NCBI RefSeq assembly: GCF_014145675.1
Contig: NZ_JACGZW010000009.1
Location: 186,001 to 250,000 of the forward strand
Direction: 5' to 3'
From: Amycolatopsis dendrobii
GTDB taxonomy: Bacteria > Actinomycetota > Actinomycetes > Mycobacteriales > Pseudonocardiaceae
DNA: 64,000 nucleotides
Below are positions 49,451 to 58,176 of the stretch, piece after piece (position 1 is the first letter of the stretch; every line of letters starts with the position of its first letter). Under the pieces are notes generated by a model, which was not told where the DNA came from, did no database searches, and worked only from the letters and a program-made list of their open reading frames with translations. Both the position numbers and the translations under genes were made by a program.

Positions 49451-51358
49451 ATGCCCGGTAAAGCAGCCCCGGTCGCGGAGGCGGCCCCCGCAGGCCAGAC
49501 GCGGTTCGCCGAACACGCCCCCGAAGGCAGGCTCACGGCCCAGCGCGGGCTGTACGCCGGGCCGGCTCCGATCGTCAGCAAGGACATGTACGCCGAGGTC
49601 GTGCAGGGCAACGCCCAGCGCGAGCGCGGCAGCGTGGTGCTCGAGCCGTCCGCGAAGGTCACCGGCAACACCTACTTCGGCCGCTTCCCGGCGAGCTACT
49701 GGCAGCGCTGGACCACCGCGACCGAGGTGAAGCTGGAAGCCGTCGTCACCGGCGACGGGCTGCTGTCGCTCGGCGCGTCCGACATGCTCGGCGACCCGCG
49801 CGTGGTCGACGCCCAGCAGGTGTCCGCCGCGAAGGGCGCCAAGGTCGAGCTGACCGGCAAGCTGGACAAGTTCTACGACGGCGGCGCGCTGTGGCTCGAC
49901 CTCGAGACCGAGGGCGGCCAGACGCTGCGGGTCGAGCAGGTCCGCTGGACCGTCGACGCGCCGGAGACGATCCGCCCGACCGCGGTCACCATCTGCACGA
50001 TGAACCGCGCCGACGACTGCCTGAAGAACCTCCAGGCGCTCGCCGCGGACGTGTCCTCGCTCGACACCCTCGACGCCATTTACGTCGCGGACCAGGGCAC
50101 CGACCTGGTCGAGTCGCGCGAAGGCTTCGAGCAGGTCGCGAAGGACCTCGGCGAGAAGCTGCACTACATCAAGCAGCCGAACCTCGGCGGCGCCGGCGGC
50201 TTCACCCGCGGCCTGTACGAGGTGGCCGGGCACACCGCCACCGAGCACGCGAACGTGCTGTTCATGGACGACGACGTGCTGCTCGAGCCGGACCTCGTCG
50301 TGCGCGTGACGGCCTTCTCCAACCGCTCGGCCAACCCGATCATCGTCGGCGGCCAGATGCTGAACCTGCTGCACCCGAACCAGTTGCACGTCGGTGCCGA
50401 GTACGCCCGGCTGAACACGCTGGAGCCGGGTCAGCCGGTGCAGCACTCGCTGTCCACCGCGGACCTGCTCGGCGTCGACGAGGAGGGCAACCCGAACCGT
50501 CAGGAGCGCCGCCTCGACGCCGGGTACAACGGCTGGTGGTCGTGCCTGATCCCGTACGAGGTCGTCAAGGCCATCGGCTACCCGCTGCCGTTCTTCTTCC
50601 AGTGGGACGACGCGGAGTACTCCTACCGGGCCCGCGAATACGGCTTCCCCACGGTGACCCTTCCCGGCGCGGGCGTGTGGCACGCGGACTTCCACTGGAA
50701 GGACTGGGACGAGTGGCACCGGTACTTCAACCTGCGCAACTCGATCATCACCGCGGCACTGCACTCGCCGTTCAACCTGAACCTGCTCTCCCGCGTGCTG
50801 ATGGCGCAGCTGGTGCGCTACCTGCTCGGCATGCAGTACGGCCTGTCCGCGACGCTGATCAAGGCGGTCGAGGACTTCCTGGAGGGCCCGGAAATCCTGC
50901 GCGACGGCGGCGTCGAGGCGATGAAGGAGATCCGCCGGATCCGCGACGCGTACCCGGAGACCAAGCGGCACAAGGCCACTGACGTGCCGGGCATCGCGTC
51001 CAACGACATCGGCATCATCAACAGCGCGCCGCGGCCGAGCATGCAGCGGCTCGTGCTGATCAAGCGCATCCTCGACAAGGTGCTCGGCCGCAGCCGCTTC
51101 GGGCTCGGCGCGGTGCCGATCGACGAGGCGCACTGGTGGCACATCGCGCTGTTCGACACCGCCGTGGTCACCGACGCGTCGCAGGAAGGCGTGCGCGTGC
51201 GCAGCTACGACAAGGTCAAGATGTTCGACCTCGCCAAGCGCGGCGCGAAGGTGATCAACCGGCTGCGCAAGGAAGGCGCCGGCGTACAGGAGCAGTACAA
51301 GCGCGCGATGCCGGAACTCACCTCGCGGGAGAACTGGAAGCGGCTGTACGAGCTGTGA
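49451..51358 (+). CDS. glfT2: galactofuranosyltransferase GlfT2
   Basis: A 635-residue processive galactofuranosyltransferase, matching the length of Rv3808c (637). The beta-rich N-terminal domain covers about 1-160; the GT2 GT-A domain starts at PTAVTICTMNRADDC and has the metal-binding FMDDDV, the catalytic WDDAEYSYRAREYG and the HxDxHW pattern in WHADFHWKDWDEW. It lengthens the galactan by alternating 5- and 6-linked galactofuranose from UDP-Galf made by Glf. It follows gtrA with six bases between them and has its own terminator at 51376. Confidence 0.95.
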   Translation: MPGKAAPVAEAAPAGQTRFAEHAPEGRLTAQRGLYAGPAPIVSKDMYAEVVQGNAQRERGSVVLEPSAKVTGNTYFGRFPASYWQRWTTATEVKLEAVVTGDGLLSLGASDMLGDPRVVDAQQVSAAKGAKVELTGKLDKFYDGGALWLDLETEGGQTLRVEQVRWTVDAPETIRPTAVTICTMNRADDCLKNLQALAADVSSLDTLDAIYVADQGTDLVESREGFEQVAKDLGEKLHYIKQPNLGGAGGFTRGLYEVAGHTATEHANVLFMDDDVLLEPDLVVRVTAFSNRSANPIIVGGQMLNLLHPNQLHVGAEYARLNTLEPGQPVQHSLSTADLLGVDEEGNPNRQERRLDAGYNGWWSCLIPYEVVKAIGYPLPFFFQWDDAEYSYRAREYGFPTVTLPGAGVWHADFHWKDWDEWHRYFNLRNSIITAALHSPFNLNLLSRVLMAQLVRYLLGMQYGLSATLIKAVEDFLEGPEILRDGGVEAMKEIRRIRDAYPETKRHKATDVPGIASNDIGIINSAPRPSMQRLVLIKRILDKVLGRSRFGLGAVPIDEAHWWHIALFDTAVVTDASQEGVRVRSYDKVKMFDLAKRGAKVINRLRKEGAGVQEQYKRAMPELTSRENWKRLYEL

Positions 51359-51375
51359 TCGCCTGAGCTGGTCCG

Positions 51376-51410
51376 AAAAGGGCGTCTCGCGTTCGGCGAG
51401 ACGCCCTTTT
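51376..51410 (+). terminator. intrinsic terminator of glfT2
   Basis: AAAAGGGCGTCTCGC and GCGAGACGCCCTTTT form a 15-bp stem around a 5-base loop (GTTCG), followed by TGTCTTTTT. It lies 18 bases after the glfT2 stop and is a classical Rho-independent terminator. Confidence 0.9.
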
Positions 51411-51434
51411 TGTCTTTTTGGGTAGCTTGGTTTC

Positions 51435-52433
51435 ATGGCCGACCTGGTTTCCCGCGCGCGGGCTCTCGCCGACGATCTGTTGTTTCCGGCGGCAGCCGAG
51501 GTGGACCGGCTGGGGGTGGTGCCGCGCTCGCATTTCGACGCGCTCGCCGAGGAGGGTTTCTACGGTCTCGCCGCGCCGGATTCCGGGGTCGACCTCGATC
51601 AGCTGGTCGGGGTGCTCGAAGCACTGGCCGGCGGGTGCCTGAGCACCGCGTTCACCTGGCTGCAGCACCACGGTCTCGTCGCCGGGCTGGCCGCGACGGA
51701 CCGGGAAGACCTGCGCGAGCGCTATCTGCCGGATTTGATCAGCGGACGGCTTCGCGCGGGCGTCGCGTACGCGGGAGTGATTCCGACGCCGCCGAAGGTG
51801 CGGGTCCAGCGTGTTGACGGCGGTTATCGGTTCGACGGCGAAGCGCCGTTCGTGAGCGGTTGGGACGCGATTGACCTGCTGCAGTTGTCCGGCCGAGACG
51901 GCGACACGGTGGTCAACGCCCTGGTGTCGCCGATAGTCGGGCACAGCTTGGTCGCCGAGCCGCTGACGCTGTTGGCCGCGCAAGGAACCGCGACCGTGCG
52001 GCTGAAGCTCGACAACCACTTCATTCCGGACGAATCGGTTTTCGCCCAGGTCAGCTACGACAAATTCGTGGCGGGCAATACGTTTGCCGCGCGGCTCAAC
52101 GGATGCGCGCCGCTTGGCCTCGCCGAGCGCTGCGCCTGCTTGATCGAAGCGGCAGGCGAGGAGGAAACGGCGACGGCGCTGCGGTCCGAGCAGGACGAAA
52201 TCCGCCGCCGGCTCAACGCGGGTCTCGCCGATCCGGCCACGCTCCCCGCGGCCCGTGCGGCCGGAGCCGATCTGGCGTACCGGTCGGCAGGCGCGCTCGC
52301 CGCGGCGACGGGCAGTCGCGCGGTGCTGGCCGGGGCGCACGCCGGCCGGTTGGTGCGCGAGGCGACGTTCCTGCTCGTGGCCGCGAGCAGACCGGAGATC
52401 CGCGCCGGACTGCTCGCCCTCGCCCGTCGCTAA
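51435..52433 (+). CDS. acyl-CoA dehydrogenase-like flavoprotein
   Basis: A 332-residue protein of the acyl-CoA dehydrogenase fold. The N-terminal helical domain (ALAEEGFYGLAAPDSGVDLD) and middle sheet domain (VDGGYRFDGEAPFVSGWD) follow the family, with the FAD-region GLAAPDSG and STAFTWLQHHGLV. It is shorter than usual (about 380-400) and the usual catalytic glutamate region at the C-terminus is not evident, so it may be a divergent, monooxygenase-like or accessory member. It is close after the glfT2 terminator and has no operon partner. The 3' end overlaps a small convergent gene by four bases. Confidence 0.7.
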   Translation: MADLVSRARALADDLLFPAAAEVDRLGVVPRSHFDALAEEGFYGLAAPDSGVDLDQLVGVLEALAGGCLSTAFTWLQHHGLVAGLAATDREDLRERYLPDLISGRLRAGVAYAGVIPTPPKVRVQRVDGGYRFDGEAPFVSGWDAIDLLQLSGRDGDTVVNALVSPIVGHSLVAEPLTLLAAQGTATVRLKLDNHFIPDESVFAQVSYDKFVAGNTFAARLNGCAPLGLAERCACLIEAAGEEETATALRSEQDEIRRRLNAGLADPATLPAARAAGADLAYRSAGALAAATGSRAVLAGAHAGRLVREATFLLVAASRPEIRAGLLALARR

Positions 52434-52672
52434 ACGGACAGGCCGAATTTGCCCTTTCGGCTCAGATCGTCCACATAAGCGGCGGCGACGTGGACGAAAT
52501 TTACCGAAACAGTGTTGCCGTCGCGGGTTTCGAGCGAGTGGACGCCACCGTGTTTCAGGAGGTCGGGGAGCTTTTCCTGAACGGTCGAGGAACTGTCGGC
52601 GGTGAGCGGGAAGATCAGCGGCTCGCCGCCCGCTGAGAGGTGCAGGACCAGTGCTGGTTTGGGATCTGCCAT
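52430..52672 (-). CDS. small hypothetical protein
   Basis: An 80-residue protein from ATG 52672, with MADPKPALVLHLSAGGEPLIF at its start and a middle pattern of alternating charged and hydrophobic residues (PLTADSSSTVQEKLPDLLKH). It appears to be a small alpha/beta domain. No family can be named with confidence. It is convergent with the acyl-CoA dehydrogenase-like gene (overlap four bases) and divergent from the EspG cassette, 165 bases away, so it might belong to that module. Confidence 0.6.
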   Translation of the reverse strand: MADPKPALVLHLSAGGEPLIFPLTADSSSTVQEKLPDLLKHGGVHSLETRDGNTVSVNFVHVAAAYVDDLSRKGKFGLSV

Positions 52673-52837
52673 GAATCCATGGCAGCAGCGGGTGATCATC
52701 GGCGGCAAGAGCGGTTCGCCGACAGCGGATCCGCTCACAGCGGAAGCGGATCTCGCGGCGGCCCCGGAGCCGATGGCCGCGACGGTGCGGAGTGGACTAC
52801 GGTTTCGCCGGGGAGAGACCGGATTTAGGGGTGGGTC

Positions 52838-53605
52838 GTGCCGTACACGTTGACGCTGTCACCGGCAGCGGTGGATCTCCTGCTGGCCGAACTCGGACTC
52901 GGCCGCGCGCCAGTGCCGTTCGTGGTGCCGCACATCGGCATCACCGGCGAGGAACGCGCCGCGGTGCGCGACGCCGTCTTCCGCGACCTCGACGGACGCG
53001 GCCTGCTGCGGCGCGGGACCGTCGACGACGACGTCCAGATCGCGCTCGCCACGTTCGCCCGGCCCGGCCTCGCGGTGTCCGCGGCGGCGAAGCTCGGCGA
53101 CGAGCAGTTGTTCGCGCGCGTGGCGTCCAATGGCCAGTTCGCGGTGCTCGTCTGCCAGCGGGACGGGATGTTCACCTTCGAGGAGGTCCGCCCGACCGGC
53201 ATCGTTCCGGCGATCGTCGACCTGCTGCCGCTCACGCCCGCCGCGCCGGGGCAGTCGGTGACTGTCGCGCGTCCGTCGAAGCAGCCGGTCCGAGGCGACG
53301 CGTACGACCCGTTCGCCGGGGTCAGCGGCCCGCGCACGCACAATCCGCAACTGCGGTCCGTCCAGCGGATCTTCGAGAAGCCGCGGCTGGCGGTCGGCCA
53401 GTTCACGCCGTACGTGGGCGACGGCAGCGGCCACGAGAAGGCATTGCCGTCGCTCGTGTGGTTCGACACCGAACTCGGCCGCTACCTGCTCAGCACGCGC
53501 GATTCCAGCGACGGCAACCGCTGGCTCACCTACGCCCCGGCCGACAATGCCCGTCTGGCCCAACAACTGTTCACCCAGCTTGAAGGCTATTCGGCAAACG
53601 CCTGA
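52838..53605 (+). CDS. EspG-family ESX secretion chaperone
   Basis: A 255-residue protein with the EspG start YTLTLSPAAVDLLLAELGLGRAPVPF and the beta-rich core QFAVLVCQRDGMFTFEEV; a C-terminal part FDTELGRYLLSTRDSSDG completes the fold. EspG binds PE-PPE substrates and keeps them soluble before export by the type VII (ESX) machine. Here it is followed by a small helical protein and a PPE-like protein, giving a chaperone-substrate cassette. The GTG start has AGGGGTGG upstream. Confidence 0.75.
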   Translation: MPYTLTLSPAAVDLLLAELGLGRAPVPFVVPHIGITGEERAAVRDAVFRDLDGRGLLRRGTVDDDVQIALATFARPGLAVSAAAKLGDEQLFARVASNGQFAVLVCQRDGMFTFEEVRPTGIVPAIVDLLPLTPAAPGQSVTVARPSKQPVRGDAYDPFAGVSGPRTHNPQLRSVQRIFEKPRLAVGQFTPYVGDGSGHEKALPSLVWFDTELGRYLLSTRDSSDGNRWLTYAPADNARLAQQLFTQLEGYSANA

Positions 53606-53637
53606 CCGGAGCGGCTCGCGTCGGTAAACTCCGGCGC

Positions 53638-54057
53638 ATGAGCACTGATCCGCTGGCGGCAGGCGGGCTGAACGCCAAGGGCATCGCCGAAGCCGCGGCC
53701 GAAACGCACAAGCTGGCCGGCACCGCGAAAGCCGGCGGGTTCAGCATCGACGGCGACGCACTCGGTGACCTGCGCAAGGCGCTCACCGACATGGTCACGC
53801 GCCTCGAACGGCTCAAGCCGCAGACGCAGGCGCTGACGACCGCGCCGAAGCTCGGCAGCCATCCCTACGGGCACACCGTGGCCGAACACGACCGCAAGAG
53901 CGGAGCCGACGCTCCCGGATCGGCCCTCGACGTGCTGGACCAGTTCGGCCGGATCCTCAAAGAGGCCGACGAGGCCCTCGCGCGGGCCGGCGGGGTCTAC
54001 ACCGAGAACGAGAGCCAGGCCATCGACTCCCACCGCACCGTGAAGGGCACCGAATGA
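53638..54057 (+). CDS. small helical protein of the EspG/PPE-like cassette
   Basis: A 139-residue, mostly helical, signal-less protein, rich in Ala, Leu and Lys. Heptad-like hydrophobic spacing is visible in LGDLRKALTDMVTRLERL and in SALDVLDQFGRILKEADEAL. There is no WxG turn, but the size and position (after espG, overlapping the PPE-like gene by four bases) fit a PE-like or ESX-B partner. Its start has a CGGCGC box. No family name is assigned. Confidence 0.6.
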   Translation: MSTDPLAAGGLNAKGIAEAAAETHKLAGTAKAGGFSIDGDALGDLRKALTDMVTRLERLKPQTQALTTAPKLGSHPYGHTVAEHDRKSGADAPGSALDVLDQFGRILKEADEALARAGGVYTENESQAIDSHRTVKGTE

Positions 54058-55241
54058 GCACGCCGCAGCCGGGGCTCGCGCCGTCGGACGCCGACTACCT
54101 CGGGCACCCGCACCAGCAGCTGAAGTCGTATGTCGAGACGAACCTCGACGTGGAGCAGGTTTCCTCGGTGTCGCACGCGTACACCGAGGTGCAGAAGGCA
54201 TTCGAGGACTTCGCGACTCAACTGGGCGAGGCCGTGAAGAAGGCCGCACACGCGTGGAGCGGCGAGGCCGCGGCCGGTGCGCAGGCGTATTTCGTGAGCC
54301 TCGCGGAATGGGCCGAGGCGAACGGCCAGAACGCGAAGCTGGCCGCGCAGATCGTCGAGGAACAGGCGTCCGCCGCGCAGACGGCGAAGCACTCGATGCC
54401 GGACGCGGTCCCGTTCGACTGGTCCGAGGAATTCGACAAATGGTCGCACGCGAGCCCGCTCGAAATGAGCAATGAGATCGACGCGACGCTGAAGAAGCAG
54501 CAGGACAGCCGTTCCGCGCACGAGCAGGCCGCGGAGACGATGTCGAAGTACGACGCTTCGCTGCACGAGACGGGGTCGAAGCAGCCGACTTTCGCGCATC
54601 CGCCGAAGTTCGGCGTCGCCGCAGGTGGCGGTGCCGCAGTGGCGATGCCGACTGGCCCTTCGCACCACGATGCTGCACCGGCTCCCGCTCCTGCCCCGGC
54701 TCCCGCTCCGGCTCCCGCCGTGGCTGACGCTGGCGCGGCCTCCGCGGGCGCTGCTGCCGGTGGCGGCGGCGCGACGGCCGGGCACGCGAGCACACCGACT
54801 GTGAGCGGCCCGAGCCAGTTCACCGGCGCCGTGCACCAGCAGATGCCGGACCCCAGCACGACGGCGGCGGGCACCGCACCGGCCGCGGCGCAGGCCGCCC
54901 CGAGCGGCGGCAGCGGCGGCGCATCCGGCGCGGGCATGGGTGCCATGCCCATGGGCGGCATGCCGATGGGCGGTGGCGGCGGAGGTTTCGGTGCCGACGA
55001 AGAACACGAAACAAAGGTCGGCCGCGGCGGCGGTGCCGGTTCGTTCGGCCCCGGCGACGGAGCAGGCGCGGCGGACGTCGCGGCTGGGGGCATGGGCGGC
55101 GCCCCGGCCCGCCCGGGCATGGGCTTCGGAGCCCGCCCGTACGACGACGGCAACGACCAGCCCGCGTTCGTGATGGAGATCGAGGACGACGAGGTCTTCG
55201 GCAGCGGACATCGGTCCGCGCCGCCGGTCATCGGGGAGTAG
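54054..55241 (+). CDS. PPE-like/WXG-type putative ESX substrate with Gly/Ala-rich tail
   Basis: A 395-residue protein without a classical signal peptide. Residues about 15-170 are helical with a W-S-G turn (AHAWSGEAAAGAQAYFVSLA) typical of WXG/PPE-type substrates; a long spacer follows (PAPAPAPAPAPA) and a Gly/Met/Ala-rich tail (MGAMPMGGMPMGGGGGGFG). In Pseudonocardiaceae such proteins accompany EspG and are thought to be type VII-exported. It is translationally coupled to the small helical gene (overlap ATGA). Its role outside the cell is unknown. Confidence 0.65.
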   Translation: MSTPQPGLAPSDADYLGHPHQQLKSYVETNLDVEQVSSVSHAYTEVQKAFEDFATQLGEAVKKAAHAWSGEAAAGAQAYFVSLAEWAEANGQNAKLAAQIVEEQASAAQTAKHSMPDAVPFDWSEEFDKWSHASPLEMSNEIDATLKKQQDSRSAHEQAAETMSKYDASLHETGSKQPTFAHPPKFGVAAGGGAAVAMPTGPSHHDAAPAPAPAPAPAPAPAVADAGAASAGAAAGGGGATAGHASTPTVSGPSQFTGAVHQQMPDPSTTAAGTAPAAAQAAPSGGSGGASGAGMGAMPMGGMPMGGGGGGFGADEEHETKVGRGGGAGSFGPGDGAGAADVAAGGMGGAPARPGMGFGARPYDDGNDQPAFVMEIEDDEVFGSGHRSAPPVIGE

Positions 55242-55251
55242 CGTTGGTAGT

Positions 55252-55289
55252 CCGTTGTGGACGGTGGGTTAGCGCATCGTCCACAACGG
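55252..55289. terminator. inverted repeat between convergent genes
   Basis: CCGTTGTGGACG (55252-55263) is exactly complementary to CGTCCACAACGG (55278-55289), with a 14-base loop. It lies between the PPE-like stop codon and the convergent TIR gene's stop codon (55297), so it probably ends both transcripts. Confidence 0.75.
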
Positions 55290-55296
55290 GCTTTCG

Positions 55297-56367
55297 CTAG
55301 TCCGCGATGGCGACCCAGCTCTGCATCATCCGGAGCGCGCTGTTCAGCGACTTGACCCCCTCCCGAAAACCACGCATCGAGTTTCGCAATGATGCGCTCA
55401 TCTCTTCCAGCGGTTTCATCTGCGCTAGAAAAGCGTTCGAGGATTCTTCTGCGCCACTCAGCGGCTCAGTGACCAAAGATATGGACTTGAGGTATTTGCG
55501 CTCATTTTCGAGCTGGTCATACAGGTCGTTGTCCTCGAGTTCAGTGCTGCGGGAGCGCAAGATCTGGTCGGTCTTGAGGGTTGTCGTCTCCAGTTTCCGT
55601 GCCTGATTCCGGAAGTCATTGCCGAACGGCAGCAGTTCGGAAGCTGTCTCCATAAGCACCCGCCTGGTCTCGGCGGGAGACCTTTCGGTGAGTAATTGAA
55701 CGGAAGTGGTCAAAACGGTGGGGAGCGGGGCGAGGGCGTTCTTCATGCCCAAAATTGTCTGATCAATTTCTTTGGCGAAGAGGCCGAGGGCTTCGCTGAC
55801 CTCCGCTGCTCCGACCCCGGCGGAGGGAAGAGGCGACGTGGCGGAAGGTGACTGCTCGACGATAGTGACAGCCTCGACCAGTTGCTCGGCCAGAGCGATC
55901 ATCGTTCTGCGCCAGGTCGCCGACCGGGAGCCGTCAGTCCAGGTTTCTTTCAGGTCTTTGTACTGTCGTTCGGCGATGATCCGGGACGCTACGTCGGTGC
56001 TCTCGGTGGATAGATAAGAATGGCCGAGCAGGACGACCGGGAGGACCAGGCCGGTGGCGCGAACGCGGACCGCCTCATTGTAGAAAGCCAGCAGTTCCTC
56101 GCGGCAGGAAGGTCGCTCGAAATACTGCCGGGTGACGATCGGCATGAAGATCGCGGCACTCTCGATGCCCTGCCGGATCCCGTCCCTCCAGTCCTCACCC
56201 CAGCCGATCGTCTCGCGATCGACGAAGATCTCCAGGACCCTCCCTTGATCAGCTAAGGCAAGGTGCCTCAGGGACTTCGTGAATGGCTCGATAAAATCGA
56301 GCACGACGTCGTCAGCATGTGCGTAGCTGAGAAAAACCCGAATGGGAGGATCGGCCGGTCCTGTCAT
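55297..56367 (-). CDS. TIR-domain protein with helical C-terminus
   Basis: A 356-residue protein from ATG 56367. Residues 1-150 are a TIR domain: RVFLSYAHADDVVLDF, then EIFVDRETIGWGEDWRDGIR, IESAAIFMPIVTRQYFERP and SCREELLAF, which carries the Glu expected for NAD hydrolysis. The C-terminal about 200 residues are helical/coiled-coil. TIR proteins of bacteria are mostly NAD-cleaving immune effectors, but none of the known partners (SIR2, CD-NTase, ThsA) is next to it. The base composition is lower in G+C than in its neighbours, fitting transfer. A TTG start at 56406 in frame is less likely. Confidence 0.85.
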   Translation of the reverse strand: MTGPADPPIRVFLSYAHADDVVLDFIEPFTKSLRHLALADQGRVLEIFVDRETIGWGEDWRDGIRQGIESAAIFMPIVTRQYFERPSCREELLAFYNEAVRVRATGLVLPVVLLGHSYLSTESTDVASRIIAERQYKDLKETWTDGSRSATWRRTMIALAEQLVEAVTIVEQSPSATSPLPSAGVGAAEVSEALGLFAKEIDQTILGMKNALAPLPTVLTTSVQLLTERSPAETRRVLMETASELLPFGNDFRNQARKLETTTLKTDQILRSRSTELEDNDLYDQLENERKYLKSISLVTEPLSGAEESSNAFLAQMKPLEEMSASLRNSMRGFREGVKSLNSALRMMQSWVAIAD

Positions 56368-56449
56368 TCGCGAAAAATAATCCGCGACCGCGTCCGGGCA
56401 CAACAAGCCTGGGTTTTTGTCCAGGTGTTGTCAAGTGGGCGAAGCCCGG

Positions 56450-57361
56450 TCAGTACCGGTAAAACTTCTCCGCCCGACCCTGCCGCACCAGTTTCAGCCA
56501 CTGCACGAACGCCTTCGGATCCCGCTTCACGCCCACGAAATACAGGCCGAAGCGCAGCACCTCCAGCGCACCGATCTTCCGCATTCCCGGCTGCGACAGC
56601 AAATACCCGCGGTTGCGATAGGTGTAATACCGCTTGACCTCGTTCTCCGGGTCCTGCGCGTGGAATTTCCCGCCCAGCATCGGCTTGAACTCGTCCGAGC
56701 CGTCGGGGTGCAGGTAGGTCGTGCGCAGCGACGTGCCGAACGGCAGGCCGGACCGCACCAGGCGGCGGTGCAATTCGACCTCGTCGCCGCGGAAGAACAG
56801 ACGCAGGTCCGGCACGCCAGTGACGTCCAAAGTGGACGCGCGGAACAACGCGCCGTTCATCAACGACGCGATGCCCGGCAGGAAATCCGTGCCCAGCTCG
56901 GCCGACGAGCGCTTCCAGGTGAGGCCGCGGCGCAGCGGGAACGCCAGTTTCGCCGGGGCGTCGATGTTCGCCACCACCGGGGAAATCTCGGCGAGACCGC
57001 GCTTTTCGGCTTCCTCCAGCAGGATCTCGAGCACGTGCTCGTCCGCGGGACGGCCGTCGTCGTCGGCGAGCCAGACCCAGTCCGCTCCGAGGGACAGGGC
57101 GTGCAGCATGCCGAGCGCGAAACCGCCCGCGCCGCCGAGGTTCCGGTGCGACGGGAGGTACGTGTACGGCAGCGGGTAGGCCTCCACGACGTCCCGCGCG
57201 GACTTGTCCGGGCCGTTGTCGACCACCACGAGGTGGTCGACCGGCCGGGTCTGGGCGGCGATGATCTTCAGCGAGTCCGCGAGCAGCTCGCGCCGGTGCC
57301 GCGTGACCACCACGCCGACGACGGCGCCCTCGGGCAGCTCTCGCGTCTCGCCGGTCATCAT
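56450..57361 (-). CDS. glfT1: galactofuranosyltransferase GlfT1
   Basis: A 303-residue GT2 GT-A enzyme, the same length as Rv3782 (304). The N-terminal domain has VVGVVVTRHRRELLADSL and VVVDNGPD, with the metal-binding ADWVWLADDDGRP; acceptor-side features include RNLGGAGGFALGM. It adds the first galactofuranose residues to the rhamnose-GlcNAc-lipid primer, before GlfT2. ATG 57361 overlaps the ABC ATPase stop (ATGA). The gene is last in the wzm-wzt-glfT1 operon, the arrangement also found in mycobacteria. Confidence 0.93.
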   Translation of the reverse strand: MMTGETRELPEGAVVGVVVTRHRRELLADSLKIIAAQTRPVDHLVVVDNGPDKSARDVVEAYPLPYTYLPSHRNLGGAGGFALGMLHALSLGADWVWLADDDGRPADEHVLEILLEEAEKRGLAEISPVVANIDAPAKLAFPLRRGLTWKRSSAELGTDFLPGIASLMNGALFRASTLDVTGVPDLRLFFRGDEVELHRRLVRSGLPFGTSLRTTYLHPDGSDEFKPMLGGKFHAQDPENEVKRYYTYRNRGYLLSQPGMRKIGALEVLRFGLYFVGVKRDPKAFVQWLKLVRQGRAEKFYRY

Positions 57362-58173
57362 TCCCCGCCGTTCGTCGTGGTCGCGGGCTCGATGCCGAGG
57401 CGCTCGAGACCTTCCTGGCTCATGTTCTCGAACGGGTCGCGGCCCTTGTACTCGGTGAGCACCTCGCGCAGCGAACCCTGCTTCTTCAGATGTCCCTCGT
57501 CCATCCAGATCGCCGAATCGCACAGCTCGAAGAGGAACTCGTCGGAGTGGCTCGCGAACACCAGGATGCCGGACCGTTTGACCAGGTCCTTGAGCCGGTC
57601 GCGGGCCTTGTTGAGGAACGCCGCGTCGACCGCGCCGATGCCCTCGTCGAGGATCAGGATCTCCGGGTCGATCGAGGTCACCACGCCGAGCGCGAGACGC
57701 ACCCGCATGCCGGTGGAGTACGTCCGCAGCGGCATCTGCAGGTAGTCGCCGAGTTCGGTGAACTCCGCGATGTCGTCGACCCGCTTCTCCATTTCCTTGG
57801 CGCTCATGCCGAGGAACAGACCGCGGATGATGATGTTCTCCTCGCCGGAGATCTCCGGGTCCATGCCGATGCCGAGGTCGAACACCGGGGCGATCTTGCC
57901 GACGATCCGCGAGGACCCGCGGGTCGGCTCGTAAATCCCGGCGAGCAGCCGCAGCAGCGTGGACTTGCCCGCGCCGTTGTGCCCGACGAGACCGACCCGG
58001 TCGCCCTCGCGGAGGCTGACCGACACGTCGTGCAGCGCCTCGATGATCGGCACCTTCTGCTCGGTGCCGATCTTGCCGCCGACCTTGCCGAGCACGCGCT
58101 TTTTCATCGAACGCGTCTTCGCGTCGAAAATCGGGAAGTCCACGTACGCGTTGTGGACGTCAATGCTGACCAT
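57358..58173 (-). CDS. wzt: galactan ABC exporter ATPase (Wzt-like)
   Basis: A 271-residue ATP-binding subunit, similar in length to Rv3781 (273). Walker A is GLVGHNGAGKSTLLRLLAG, the signature YSTGMRVRLALG and Walker B EILILDEGIG, then the switch histidine in VFASHS. The exporter moves the lipid-linked galactan to the outer face of the membrane before arabinan addition. It has no long C-terminal sugar-binding domain, so export does not depend on a chain-end cap. It sits between the permease gene (three bases) and glfT1 (overlap four bases). Confidence 0.93.
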   Translation of the reverse strand: MVSIDVHNAYVDFPIFDAKTRSMKKRVLGKVGGKIGTEQKVPIIEALHDVSVSLREGDRVGLVGHNGAGKSTLLRLLAGIYEPTRGSSRIVGKIAPVFDLGIGMDPEISGEENIIIRGLFLGMSAKEMEKRVDDIAEFTELGDYLQMPLRTYSTGMRVRLALGVVTSIDPEILILDEGIGAVDAAFLNKARDRLKDLVKRSGILVFASHSDEFLFELCDSAIWMDEGHLKKQGSLREVLTEYKGRDPFENMSQEGLERLGIEPATTTNGGE

Positions 58174-58176
58174 CTG

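Noticed and set aside
48905..51436. Minus-strand reading frame of 843 codons
   Set aside because: It lies antisense to gtrA and glfT2, whose motifs are unambiguous, and has an unnatural Arg/Val/His-rich composition.
55297..56367. Thoeris or CBASS defence system
   Set aside because: Neither a ThsA/SIR2-type protein nor a CD-NTase is encoded next to the TIR gene, so only a solitary TIR protein can be claimed.
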